Source of the DNA: Gammaproteobacteria bacterium
Lineage (GTDB): Bacteria; Pseudomonadota; Gammaproteobacteria; Xanthomonadales; SZUA-36
DNA: 64,000 nucleotides
Reading direction: 5' to 3'
NCBI GenBank assembly: GCA_021772915.1
Contig: JAJFLB010000026.1
Location: 79,279-143,278, forward strand
A program made the translations under genes and the position numbers. Below are positions 28,278-36,320 of the stretch, one piece after another. The notes under the pieces are model-generated. The model saw only the letters and a program-made list of their open reading frames with translations, was not told the origin of the DNA and did not search any database. The first letter of the stretch is position 1, and each line of letters opens with the position of its first letter.

Positions 28278-29204
28278 TTAACCGTCGTCGTTCTCCTGTT
28301 CTTTGTTTTCATCGACTGGTGGCTCGCCAATGCCTCGCTCAACGATCACACCACGGGCGTTTACAAGGTCTTTAATCGCCAGGGTTCCGCCCGGCAAAAC
28401 TAACTCCCCGGACACCTTTGAGTCGGTCTGTTGTTGGCCATTCGCGTGATTGCCACCGGTCAGAAATTCCAGGGCGTTCTGGGAGATACCCACGGTGGCG
28501 CTGGAATTGGATGCGGCGCTGGCATTCGGTGAGTAGCCGTCAACAGCGGTACTTTCACGACCCATATTTTGCTCCTGGCTTGCCTGGTCACCCGCGTTTT
28601 TGCCATCCCCTTTTCCGTTGTCAGCGTCTTCCCCGTGATCGCTTCCTTCACCCTGGTTGGTAGCGGATGCGGTCGCCGAGTTTGACCTTGTCGAATTTGC
28701 ATAAATTTCTGCTTCACGCTGGTGGTACTCACCGAGCAATTCAGCCCATGCTTCCGCTTCGAGTTTTTGCAATGACTGGTTGGTACGCGCCGCTTCGCTG
28801 GGGGTATAGGGGTGATCCACCTGTTCATCTCCGGGTTTCCATTGCTCACCCTGCAGGATCACCTCCCGCAGTTGATTACGCAGATGCTTTTGAGAATCCT
28901 CGGGTAGCTCGTCGATCTTTTGCAGGTTTCCCTTAGGTTGGAATACTGTTTCGGGAATGAAATCCCTTTCCCGTTGCACGTCTTTGAGTTCCATAAAATG
29001 CCGGTAGGTATCTTCGGATACATCCACTTCCCGGCTTGACGATTCAGACGGCTCCTCCGGTGTTTTCCCGGTATCAACCCCGGTATCAACCTTGCCCGCC
29101 TGAATCTCATCATCCTGCGTTGTTCCGGTCAACGGGAGCAGGACCCAGGCAATCAGCAATAGACTCAGAATGTGTGTTCGTTTGTTCATATTGGTCAAGT
29201 TCAT
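28278..29204 (-). CDS. Secreted low-complexity protein ending the kinase/VWA operon
   Basis: This ~308-residue product has a signal peptide (NKRTHILSLLLIAWVLLPLTG); ATG 29204 overlaps the kinase stop by 4 nt and ATG 29189 is an alternative. After the signal, the chain is acidic and hydrophilic. It has a helical part with VSEDTYRHFMELKDVQRERD and LEAEAWAELLGEYHQREAEI, then a Ser/Asn/Gly/Asp-rich stretch (~170-235) that looks disordered. The C-terminal ~60 residues contain LVLPGGTLAIKDLVNARGVIV. I do not recognise a family. Coupling to the kinase-FGE gene suggests it is a periplasmic partner of that protein. Confidence 0.65.
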   Translation of the reverse strand: MNLTNMNKRTHILSLLLIAWVLLPLTGTTQDDEIQAGKVDTGVDTGKTPEEPSESSSREVDVSEDTYRHFMELKDVQRERDFIPETVFQPKGNLQKIDELPEDSQKHLRNQLREVILQGEQWKPGDEQVDHPYTPSEAARTNQSLQKLEAEAWAELLGEYHQREAEIYANSTRSNSATASATNQGEGSDHGEDADNGKGDGKNAGDQASQEQNMGRESTAVDGYSPNASAASNSSATVGISQNALEFLTGGNHANGQQQTDSKVSGELVLPGGTLAIKDLVNARGVIVERGIGEPPVDENKEQENDDG

Positions 29205-31642
29205 TCTACTATCGAGCGGGCCAGCCTGAAACCCGTGAAATCATTACGATCACCATTGTTGAGGTTAAACCGGGCAGGCAGTCTGATCTCCTTGCTGCCG
29301 GTAATCCATGAGCCACCCCGGGTCATGTGCGAACTACACATTCCCCGACCCCAGGCGCTACCGTCCACGGGTGCGTCGAGATAGGACAGGTTCATGCAGT
29401 CTGAGGTCCACTCGGCAACATTGCCAATGACGTCAAATAGGCCAAATGCATTGGCTTTATAGTTACCCACCGGGGCGGTTCCCAGGGCCAGCCTGTCGCC
29501 ACATTCCTTATGTTGCCAACGAAACCCCGTTTCACTGCCGGCGATGTTGCCGAATTCACATAAGCGGGTGGGATCACTGCCCAGCCACTCACTTTCTTCA
29601 CCCGCCCGGGCGAAATATTCCCATTCGCTTTCACTCGGCAAGCGATAGCTTTGACCCGTCTTCTCACTGAGCCAATGCACGTATTCCTCGGCGTCCGACC
29701 AGGAAACCATGATCACGGGTCGGTCGGCTCTACCCCAACCATTGTCCCCGGGTTTTGACTGACAGCCGCCGGCGTCAAAGCATGCATCCCACTCGGCCAT
29801 GCTTACCTCATGAATACTGACCGCAAACGGTTGCTCTATGGCAACCAGTCTGCGTGGTTTTTCCATACCCAGTGCGTAGGGTGAAGAGTCATCAGAGCCC
29901 TGCCAGTACGTACCTGCCGGAACCACCTTCAGTAGTGGGCAATCAGGACAGTCCCGGAAAGTTTTGCCCGGACGCAGGGTCAACTCATCCATATGCTCAA
30001 GTGCCGCCACGACCTGCGTGCCACGTGGGAATGCGTCTATGTAGGCCTGGAACGCGTCTTTTGTGTTCAGTTTCTGTGCCGTCGTAAACGCTTTTTCGTC
30101 GTTGGACTGGTCCGTTAGTTCACGGTGCATGCGTCTGGCATCAGCTAGATACAAACCCGTGGGCCATTCGGCTATGTACTGGTCCAGTGCCTCAATTGTT
30201 GCCGTGGTTCGCGCGTTTTCCCAGGCCAGCTTTTCCAGCCGCTCCTGCTCCAGCTGCTGTCGCTTCTTACGTGCTTCTTCCTGATTTATCGTGTCAATCC
30301 TGCGCATGGCTTCTTGCTGGTGAATCCCGTCAGGAAAGAACTCCAGATAGTCCGCATAGGCCACCACGGTGTCTTCGGCGGCCAACTCTTGCCAGTGCTT
30401 ATCATCCAGCACATCCAACTGGATTTGTGCCTGGTCAAGATAGATCGAAGTGGGGAAATCCGCCATGAAACGCCGGTAGGCAAGAATCGTGTCCGCCTTC
30501 AACGCGGTCTGCCATCGACTGGTTTCCCGGGTTGTTGGTTGTTGCACCACCGGGCCGGTGTCCTTCAGGTCCAACTCGACACCCTTATCCGGCGTGGAAA
30601 CGACTGCGGACTGATCCGGTATCCAATCGGTGAACAGATAAATGCCCATTCCGATCATGATGATTACAAAAGCGCTGAGCAGTATCAGGGGCAACCACTC
30701 CCGGTCCTCATGTGGATAGTCCCCAGTATCTGCTTCAGTGGTGACCGAATGTCGCCAATCCAGACTCTCGAGCGACATCCTCCATTGTTCTACGTCGCGC
30801 GGTCGGTCTTGCGGAAGAATTTTCAAGCCCGTTTCAATGGCATCCGCAAGGCCGCCGGAAGATTCCGTGCTGACCCGTTGCGAAAGTGGTTCCAGCGGAT
30901 CCTCGGCACCTGTCTCGAATTCTGACCGCCTGGTCGTTGCGGGTACCGGGATAACCCCTGTAACACATCGATACAGCGTTGCCGACAGGGCATAAATATC
31001 CGTCCAGGGCCCCATACGGCCCTCCGGTGTGGATTGCTCCCACGCGGCATAGCCTTCACTGCCGAGCCTGGCAACACCCGCTTCACTGTCGTTGGCTTGT
31101 GCCGCTACACCGAAATCAAGCAACAGGGGGGTGCCATCTTCACATAGATAAATATTGGCGGGTTTAATGTCCTGATGAACAACACCTTGCTGGTGGATAT
31201 ACTCAAGCCCGTCCATCATGGGCAACAGCACGGCCCGGGCTTGTTCGACCGTAAAAACGCCGTCTGACCTGAGTGCCTTATCCAGTGACCGGCCCTCGTA
31301 GTAGGGCATCAGGAAATAGGCGGTGTCATTGGCTTCAAAGTACCTCAAGACCTTGACGATATTTGGATGATCAAGCGTTGCAAGCAGGCGGGCTTCAGCG
31401 AGGAACTGTTTGAGCCCTGTTGCAAAGGCTATTTTCGCCGCGTCGTTCTTTGGTGCGATTCCGCCATCCTCGTCCCTGAGTACGTATTGCGCGGGCAAGT
31501 ATTCCTTGAGTGCAAAAGTCGTTCCGATAGCAGGGTCGGAGACAAGGTAGGTGTTGGCAAAAGTGCCTTCGCCAAGAATGCTGCGGACCTGCAGGTCACC
31601 AATAAGGGATCCTGGCTGGAGGGTTTGGGACAGTTCGCTCAT
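29201..31642 (-). CDS. Transmembrane Ser/Thr protein kinase fused to an FGE-sulfatase-like domain
   Basis: This 813-residue protein begins with a Hanks-type kinase (~15-295): Gly loop LGEGTFANTYLV, Lys46 in FALKEY, HQDIKPANI (Asp158, Lys160, Asn163) and DFG at 176-178. All catalytic residues are kept, and the usual HRD Arg is Gln (a non-RD kinase). A membrane helix (317-338, LPLILLSAFVIIMIGMGIYL) follows, then a ~220-residue helical repeat region spaced by A-x-x-R-I-x-x-L patterns. The C-terminus (~565-813) is an FGE-sulfatase domain (VPAGTYWQGSDDS, SYRLPSESEWEYFARAG, GLFDVIGNVAEWTSDC, TRGGSWITGS). The RGGSW segment lacks the two active-site Cys of formylglycine-generating enzymes, so a binding role is likely. 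Topology places the kinase inside and the FGE domain in the periplasm. Its start overlaps the preceding gene (ATGA 31639-31642). Confidence 0.9.
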   Translation of the reverse strand: MSELSQTLQPGSLIGDLQVRSILGEGTFANTYLVSDPAIGTTFALKEYLPAQYVLRDEDGGIAPKNDAAKIAFATGLKQFLAEARLLATLDHPNIVKVLRYFEANDTAYFLMPYYEGRSLDKALRSDGVFTVEQARAVLLPMMDGLEYIHQQGVVHQDIKPANIYLCEDGTPLLLDFGVAAQANDSEAGVARLGSEGYAAWEQSTPEGRMGPWTDIYALSATLYRCVTGVIPVPATTRRSEFETGAEDPLEPLSQRVSTESSGGLADAIETGLKILPQDRPRDVEQWRMSLESLDWRHSVTTEADTGDYPHEDREWLPLILLSAFVIIMIGMGIYLFTDWIPDQSAVVSTPDKGVELDLKDTGPVVQQPTTRETSRWQTALKADTILAYRRFMADFPTSIYLDQAQIQLDVLDDKHWQELAAEDTVVAYADYLEFFPDGIHQQEAMRRIDTINQEEARKKRQQLEQERLEKLAWENARTTATIEALDQYIAEWPTGLYLADARRMHRELTDQSNDEKAFTTAQKLNTKDAFQAYIDAFPRGTQVVAALEHMDELTLRPGKTFRDCPDCPLLKVVPAGTYWQGSDDSSPYALGMEKPRRLVAIEQPFAVSIHEVSMAEWDACFDAGGCQSKPGDNGWGRADRPVIMVSWSDAEEYVHWLSEKTGQSYRLPSESEWEYFARAGEESEWLGSDPTRLCEFGNIAGSETGFRWQHKECGDRLALGTAPVGNYKANAFGLFDVIGNVAEWTSDCMNLSYLDAPVDGSAWGRGMCSSHMTRGGSWITGSKEIRLPARFNLNNGDRNDFTGFRLARSIVE

Positions 31643-33135
31643 GTCGCTGCCGTCTTCGCGGTGACGGTCTTGATCTGCAAATGAAGATTCCCGAGCTGAA
31701 TTTCGTCAGCAGGATCAATAAACATGATCTCACCGGGCAAGCAGGGAATACCCCTGATAAAACTGCCATTGCTTGAGTTCAGGTCAGCAAATGTCAGAAA
31801 ACCGTCCCTGCCTTCCAGACGAGCGTGACTTCGACTGATAGCTGGAGATTCCAGCTTGAGATCGGCACCGATTCTACCAATGACAATATCGAATTGTTCT
31901 GAATTAACCATGCAAAAACGTCTAAAGTGAACCTTATCGGCAAGACCCTCAAGCAAGACATAGCCGTCATATCCAGCGGGCAGCTTGTCCAGATTCGGTA
32001 GTTCGTCTGCTTCCGCACAGCTTGCCGCAGAATCAAGTAAAGGACTGTCTTCTGCAGATTGCAGCACCGCAGTACCCGGTTCATCCGAGTCAACCAACGG
32101 ACGTACTGCATCGGTCAGGGAGTCCGATTGCCTGGAAGGTCTGGTGCTTCTGGAGAAAAATTTCATCGCAACCGTAACCATTGCTGCAACGACGATCAAC
32201 GCAAGCAGTTGCTGCCATGGGGATAAAAACGGCGCGGATTCGTCACCTGTAGCCACACTATAAACGGGTTCTTCATAATCCTTGGCGCTTGTGTCCAGGT
32301 CTGGTATGGATTCGGCCTTCTCATCGGGCGTCAGCTCCGCTGGCCGTTCCTCGCTTACCGGGGCTGGTTCTTCAGTGGCTTTGGACCCGGTGGCACTGGC
32401 TGCTTCTTGCGACTCTGGAACGTCGGGGACCTGGTCTTGAGCAGGTGTATTACAACTGGCAGTAGATAAGCTGACGTTAACTGAATCAAGCACCCGCACC
32501 AGGTCAGCGAAAAAAACAGTGGTTGGGTTCTTGCTTGCATCCAGGCTTTGCTCGCCACGCGCCAGGTTCAACCCAAACAGCAGTCCACACTGATCAATAA
32601 TCGCACCGGTCACATTGGGCAGGGGGGTTGCGGGCGAGGCTGAAGTTTTTCCGCTTGAGTCATGCTCAGTGACGGTTACCGGCACCCACAGTGGCTGCTC
32701 ACCTGCGGCAATGCCCCTGGCTGGTGGAAATGCCGTCAGGTGCAGCACACGAGCCACTGGCAATTCATCATTTGTGTCAGTCTGTGACAATTCTACGGCC
32801 GGTCTGTTGAGGCCTTCGACCGCGAGCAACGCCAGCTCACCCGAGGACGAGTGTTTTACCACCCTTGCGGGTCGGCCATACCTGGAGATATCAGTACCAC
32901 CATCGAGCACGACAATTTCATCACTCTCGATGGCAAACCCCGCAGAGATGACGATTAGACCGGTATCCGACACGACCAGACCCGTAGTCGGCTTGACATG
33001 AGTTGCTGACACCAGTTTGAGGACCAGCACAATCGAATCCGAACCTTGAACCGGCTCCTCAGCCATGACGGGCTGGGTAGATAACAGAATGATGCCCATT
33101 AGCAGCAACAGGCGTGAAGGGGATCGGGCAATCAT
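31639..33135 (-). CDS. Trypsin-like pseudoprotease with membrane helix and C-terminal FHA domain
   Basis: This 498-residue protein has a signal peptide (MIARSPSRLLLLMGIILLST...VMA). Residues ~33-225 follow the HtrA/trypsin fold: TGLVVSDTGLIVISAG stands where GSGVVxxxGxIxTNAH is expected, GELALLAVEG where D-A-L-L is expected, and LPNVTGAIIDQCGLLFGLN in place of G-N-S-G-G-P. His, Asp and Ser of the triad are all absent, so it should be inactive. A low-complexity Glu/Pro linker precedes a membrane helix (~306-326) and an FHA domain (~413-490) with GRIGADLKLESPAISRSHA and DLNSSNGSF, the intact phosphothreonine-binding set. The trypsin fold is then periplasmic and the FHA cytoplasmic, where the neighbouring kinase could provide its ligand. 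Confidence 0.8.
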   Translation of the reverse strand: MIARSPSRLLLLMGIILLSTQPVMAEEPVQGSDSIVLVLKLVSATHVKPTTGLVVSDTGLIVISAGFAIESDEIVVLDGGTDISRYGRPARVVKHSSSGELALLAVEGLNRPAVELSQTDTNDELPVARVLHLTAFPPARGIAAGEQPLWVPVTVTEHDSSGKTSASPATPLPNVTGAIIDQCGLLFGLNLARGEQSLDASKNPTTVFFADLVRVLDSVNVSLSTASCNTPAQDQVPDVPESQEAASATGSKATEEPAPVSEERPAELTPDEKAESIPDLDTSAKDYEEPVYSVATGDESAPFLSPWQQLLALIVVAAMVTVAMKFFSRSTRPSRQSDSLTDAVRPLVDSDEPGTAVLQSAEDSPLLDSAASCAEADELPNLDKLPAGYDGYVLLEGLADKVHFRRFCMVNSEQFDIVIGRIGADLKLESPAISRSHARLEGRDGFLTFADLNSSNGSFIRGIPCLPGEIMFIDPADEIQLGNLHLQIKTVTAKTAAT

Positions 33136-33163
33136 TGGTTTTAGTGTAGCCAGTCTCCCCGCA

Positions 33164-33907
33164 TCAGGGAGAGTAGAGCCGGTTAATCAGGTTATCGAGG
33201 CAATATTGCCCCGCTTTGTTAAGTGAGTTCTCCTCTTTGCCCTGGATCATGTTTTGCAAAAAAACCAGGATGGCTGCCATGACCAGGGCGACCAGTGTTG
33301 TGCTGAACGCCACACCCAGTCTCTCCGTCACCTGGTACAACATTTCGGGGCTCTCCACATTGGCCCTGTCACCGGCGTAGTTCAACGCCAGCATGATACC
33401 TATGACAGTACCGATAAACCCCAGCGAAGGGATCAACCAGGTAATGTAGCGAATGATGTTGTAGCGCAGGTCGAGCTCGTGAAGGAACAACTCAAGACTG
33501 GAGTTCAGCAACGCATTGGTTTGGTCTACAGACTGGCCGAGGTTGAAATTGAGCACGCAGCGCTCGATCAAACGTGGCAGAAAACAGGTGCTACGGTACT
33601 TGCTGCTGCGTACCTTTTGGTAAATGGGTGTCATGTCATCACCGGGACGCAGTACGGTTGCTTCGTCCAGTGGCAGGTAATCCCGTTCAAACTGGCTTTC
33701 TTCCAGGCGGCTGGTGCGCCAGCGAATCGTCAATTCACCCAAACCGGCAAAAAAAGCCAGCCAGAGGATGTTCTGAACCGTAAATGGCCACGAAGCGCGT
33801 TTGATATCCAGCAAAATGGCGGCCGCATCGGCCGGTAAAACCCGAGCCAGCAAGGCGATCACCAATATTGCTGTGAGCAGGCTGACGAGGAGCGTTAGTT
33901 GACGCAT
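33164..33907 (-). CDS. MotA/TolQ/ExbB-family proton channel subunit
   Basis: This 247-residue integral membrane protein has an N-terminal helix (LTLLVSLLTAILVIALLARV), a second (FTVQNILWLAFFAGLGELTI), a cytoplasmic segment, and the MotA_ExbB domain formed by RYITWLIPSLGFIGTVIGIML and LGVAFSTTLVALVMAAILVF. In this family the last two helices line the ion path with a MotB/ExbD/TolR partner that carries a membrane Asp. Here the two VWA proteins encoded upstream carry such an Asp. It sits between the FHA gene (19 nt) and the trypsin-FHA gene (28 nt) in the operon. A role as energy converter for the locus is inferred; it is not a flagellar or Tol gene by context. Confidence 0.88.
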   Translation of the reverse strand: MRQLTLLVSLLTAILVIALLARVLPADAAAILLDIKRASWPFTVQNILWLAFFAGLGELTIRWRTSRLEESQFERDYLPLDEATVLRPGDDMTPIYQKVRSSKYRSTCFLPRLIERCVLNFNLGQSVDQTNALLNSSLELFLHELDLRYNIIRYITWLIPSLGFIGTVIGIMLALNYAGDRANVESPEMLYQVTERLGVAFSTTLVALVMAAILVFLQNMIQGKEENSLNKAGQYCLDNLINRLYSP

Positions 33908-33926
33908 TGTTTTGACCTAAAATAAT

Positions 33927-34487
33927 TCATTGCTTGTCTTCTTCTATTCTTCCCGTCACCAGGTTTCGTCTTGGTTTGTGGAGTAATGATTCTGGCTCCG
34001 ACCAATCCGCGGACAATCCGCCTTGCTTTGCACGCCGTCGCAGGGAAAAGTGCTTGGGGCCAAGCCGGGCCTTGCTACGCTTTCCAAATACGGCAGTCAG
34101 GTGTTCCAAACTGACCTCTTTTTCTCCCATGCGGATGCGATCACCGATACACAGAGAGACCCGCTTGACCCTTATCCAGCCGTCGTTACGTTGCAAAAAC
34201 GTCCCGTTGCTGGAATCGGCATCAAGTAAGAAGACATGACCATCGTCAGCCAGTTCAATTTTGACATGAACACGGGATACGGTTGGGTCCTCAAGGACAA
34301 GATCACAGGTGGGCTCTCGTCCGGCAGTTTTGAGTTTCAAAAGGAGTGTCTCCGGTAGGTAGATGGGTTGCAGCCTGACGCCGATATGATAACACCGGCC
34401 GACGCACTTCCCCGTGCTGAATAATTCACTGTGCCAGCGCCAGAAATCCGCCGGAGTTGGCCCTTGCCAGGGCCTCCATGAATTCAA
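33927..34487 (-). CDS. FHA-domain protein
   Basis: This ~186-residue cytoplasmic protein has one FHA domain at ~45-135: TCDLVLEDPTVSRVHVKIEL and LLDADSSNGTFLQRNDGW carry the Ser-Arg-x-x-His and Ser-Ser-Asn-Gly-Thr residues that bind phosphothreonine. The tail is basic (SKARLGPKHFSLRRRAKQGG). The only in-frame ATG (34487) overlaps the preceding VWA gene by 62 nt. The first ~30 residues would be read in an overlapping frame and may not be real, so a non-ATG start after 34425 is possible. It is a probable adaptor for targets of the locus kinase. Confidence 0.8.
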   Translation of the reverse strand: MNSWRPWQGPTPADFWRWHSELFSTGKCVGRCYHIGVRLQPIYLPETLLLKLKTAGREPTCDLVLEDPTVSRVHVKIELADDGHVFLLDADSSNGTFLQRNDGWIRVKRVSLCIGDRIRMGEKEVSLEHLTAVFGKRSKARLGPKHFSLRRRAKQGGLSADWSEPESLLHKPRRNLVTGRIEEDKQ

Positions 34488-35364
34488 CAGTACCCTTGTA
34501 CTTGAAGTAATCCCCGACGGTCACCGCATGAATTTCTTTCGACCCGGTATTCGCCTGCGTGATGTTCTGTACCAGTGCCCTGGGTGGCAGATCGTTATTG
34601 AAACTGGGGTTTGGAAGCCCGTCACTGAACAGGACAATGGCTTGCGCGGGGCTGTCGAAGGCCATTTTAAATGCACTTTGAAGTGATGACCCACCGGCAA
34701 ACTTGCCGTTAAGCTGACGTACAAAGCGCATGGCCTGTGTCTGGTTGGGGCGATTCATGGCGGCCAACCGGCCGTCCTCAGGCCAACGGTAATAGCGTGG
34801 GCCCGAGTCCAATTGCTGAAAGCCGAGGATTGCGAATTCGTAACCGGGTCGCAATGAATCCAGCACTCTTGCCACAGATTTGAACATCAACAGTTGGTGT
34901 GTCGACAGGTATTTATTCATGTCGATAAGTAAAATTAACCGGAGTTTGTCGGTCTTGAGCCCAAGGAATCTGAAGGTAACCAGATTACTCCCCAGTTCTT
35001 CTTCCGTTTCCACCGGTGCGGGTGGTGGCGAGGGTGGCTGTTTCTTACGTGCCTGCAGCAAGGCGAGAATTGTTTCCATTTCGCTGCTGACCAGGTCTTG
35101 TTCGGCTCGCAACTGTGATTGACGTGTCTGTGCGTTATGCAAGGAGGCACGGGTATTGTCGAGCCCCAGGCGGGTGTCATCGAGTAAATCCTCTGTCTGG
35201 CCGGCCAACGACTCTATGTACATCAGGTGCCCTTCCAGGCGCACCTCTTTTTGGTAATCCGGCATGAGAATTATGGTGATAACGATAAATGCACCCATCG
35301 CCGAGGCGAACAAATCAATTGCCGACAGTGAAAACACGCCCAGACTACGCAGTCGCGTTCTCAT
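34426..35364 (-). CDS. MotB-like membrane protein with VWA domain, MIDAS degenerate
   Basis: This 312-residue protein is a paralogue of the next gene upstream. A short cytoplasmic N-terminus leads to one membrane helix containing an Asp (FSLSAIDLFASAMGAFIVI, Asp17), the MotB/ExbD-like arrangement. A coiled coil (~45-105, ARTQSQL...SSEMETILALLQAR) and a VWA domain (~130-305) follow. The MIDAS motif DxSxS is replaced by IDMNKYL, although the later GGSSLQSAF and LFSDGLPNPS segments survive, so metal binding is probably lost or weakened. The VWA domain would face the periplasm. Its start overlaps the upstream gene (ATGA 35361-35364). Confidence 0.85.
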   Translation of the reverse strand: MRTRLRSLGVFSLSAIDLFASAMGAFIVITIILMPDYQKEVRLEGHLMYIESLAGQTEDLLDDTRLGLDNTRASLHNAQTRQSQLRAEQDLVSSEMETILALLQARKKQPPSPPPAPVETEEELGSNLVTFRFLGLKTDKLRLILLIDMNKYLSTHQLLMFKSVARVLDSLRPGYEFAILGFQQLDSGPRYYRWPEDGRLAAMNRPNQTQAMRFVRQLNGKFAGGSSLQSAFKMAFDSPAQAIVLFSDGLPNPSFNNDLPPRALVQNITQANTGSKEIHAVTVGDYFKYKGTVEFMEALARANSGGFLALAQ

Positions 35365-36290
35365 CTCGACACACCTACAAAATCTCCGCCATTTAGACGA
35401 GCCAGGGTTTGCATGAAAAGCACCAGGTTGCGGTTATGCGTGTAATCGCCAATGGCCACTGTGTGTATTTCTGTACGCCGAAATTGGTTAAGCTTGGTAA
35501 TGTTCTGGAGGATAAAACCCGGAGAGGAGTTTGGTTCACCGTCGGACATCAGAATGATCGCGCTTGATGGGTACTCCAAAGCCGCGTGCAAGGCAAAATG
35601 GGTAGGTGTTGAGCCGACAAACTGGCGCGCCAATGACTGTGTAAAAGCAACCGCGGACTGAAGATTATCCGGGTTGGCAATCAACATGCTGGCATCGCTT
35701 GGGAATCTCCACAGAACGGGTTGTGGATTCCCATGGTAGCCAATAATGGCAAACTGATTGCTTGCATCCAGCGGTTGTAAAATTTCCAGCACCGAACGCA
35801 CCATCAAGGCCTCGTATTGCATCATGCTACCGGACATATCAATGACGATTACAAATGACTTTACCTCGGAGGCAAGACCCAGTATTGAGAATTTCACACC
35901 ATCGGTCAGGGCCAGAACTTCCGGTTCAGGGGGTTGGATTTCGGTAGGCTCGGTGATGACAACAGGCAAGTCCGCCAGCTGGCTTTCAATATCAGCTATC
36001 TTCTTTCTTGACCTGGAAATGCTCTGTTCGGCCCCCTGGTTGAAAGCAGTAATTTGTGTCAGCTCCTTCTGTACTTTTTCCTGCTCAGCCTGGACCTCCT
36101 CAAGTTGGCCGGTCGTAAGCCGACGTTTTTGAGTGATCTCCTGGGTTTTTGAAAACGCATCATTCGTGCCTGCGTGGCGATAGTAAGGAAATAGCAGCAT
36201 GACCAGCAATATGAAAGCACCCAACGCTGAGGCGAACAAATCGATGGCAGAGGTCGAAAAAACAGCGATGTCTCTTGCAGGTAGTCTCAC
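35361..36290 (-). CDS. MotB-like membrane protein with intact VWA domain
   Basis: This is the first gene of the leftward operon, starting at GTG 36290, and encodes 309 residues. The layout is the same as its paralogue: membrane helix with Asp17 (FSTSAIDLFASALGAFILLV), coiled coil (~45-95, GQLEEVQAEQEKVQKELTQI), then VWA (~130-305). Here the MIDAS is complete: VIDMSGSMMQY, a Thr in GSTPTHFALHAAL and Asp in LMSDGEPN. VWA domains bind protein partners through the metal. The pair of paralogues, one metal-binding and one not, plus the MotA-like protein suggests a heteromeric proton-driven complex. It is divergent from the CHAT gene across 30 nt. Confidence 0.87.
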   Translation of the reverse strand: MRLPARDIAVFSTSAIDLFASALGAFILLVMLLFPYYRHAGTNDAFSKTQEITQKRRLTTGQLEEVQAEQEKVQKELTQITAFNQGAEQSISRSRKKIADIESQLADLPVVITEPTEIQPPEPEVLALTDGVKFSILGLASEVKSFVIVIDMSGSMMQYEALMVRSVLEILQPLDASNQFAIIGYHGNPQPVLWRFPSDASMLIANPDNLQSAVAFTQSLARQFVGSTPTHFALHAALEYPSSAIILMSDGEPNSSPGFILQNITKLNQFRRTEIHTVAIGDYTHNRNLVLFMQTLARLNGGDFVGVSR

Positions 36291-36320
36291 GGCACCAATG
36301 TTCGCTTAAATGAGTAAAAG

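Noticed and set aside
29201..29960. Active formylglycine-generating enzyme for sulfatases
   Set aside because: The active-site Cys pair is missing and no sulfatase gene is nearby.
29201..34487. Type VI secretion regulatory genes (PpkA/Fha-like)
   Set aside because: A kinase and FHA proteins occur, but no Tss core gene, sheath, Hcp, VgrG or ClpV is in the window.
33164..36290. Zorya defence system or flagellar motor genes
   Set aside because: MotA/MotB-like membrane features are present, but there is no peptidoglycan-binding OmpA-type domain, no ZorC/ZorD/ZorE-like gene and no flagellar context.
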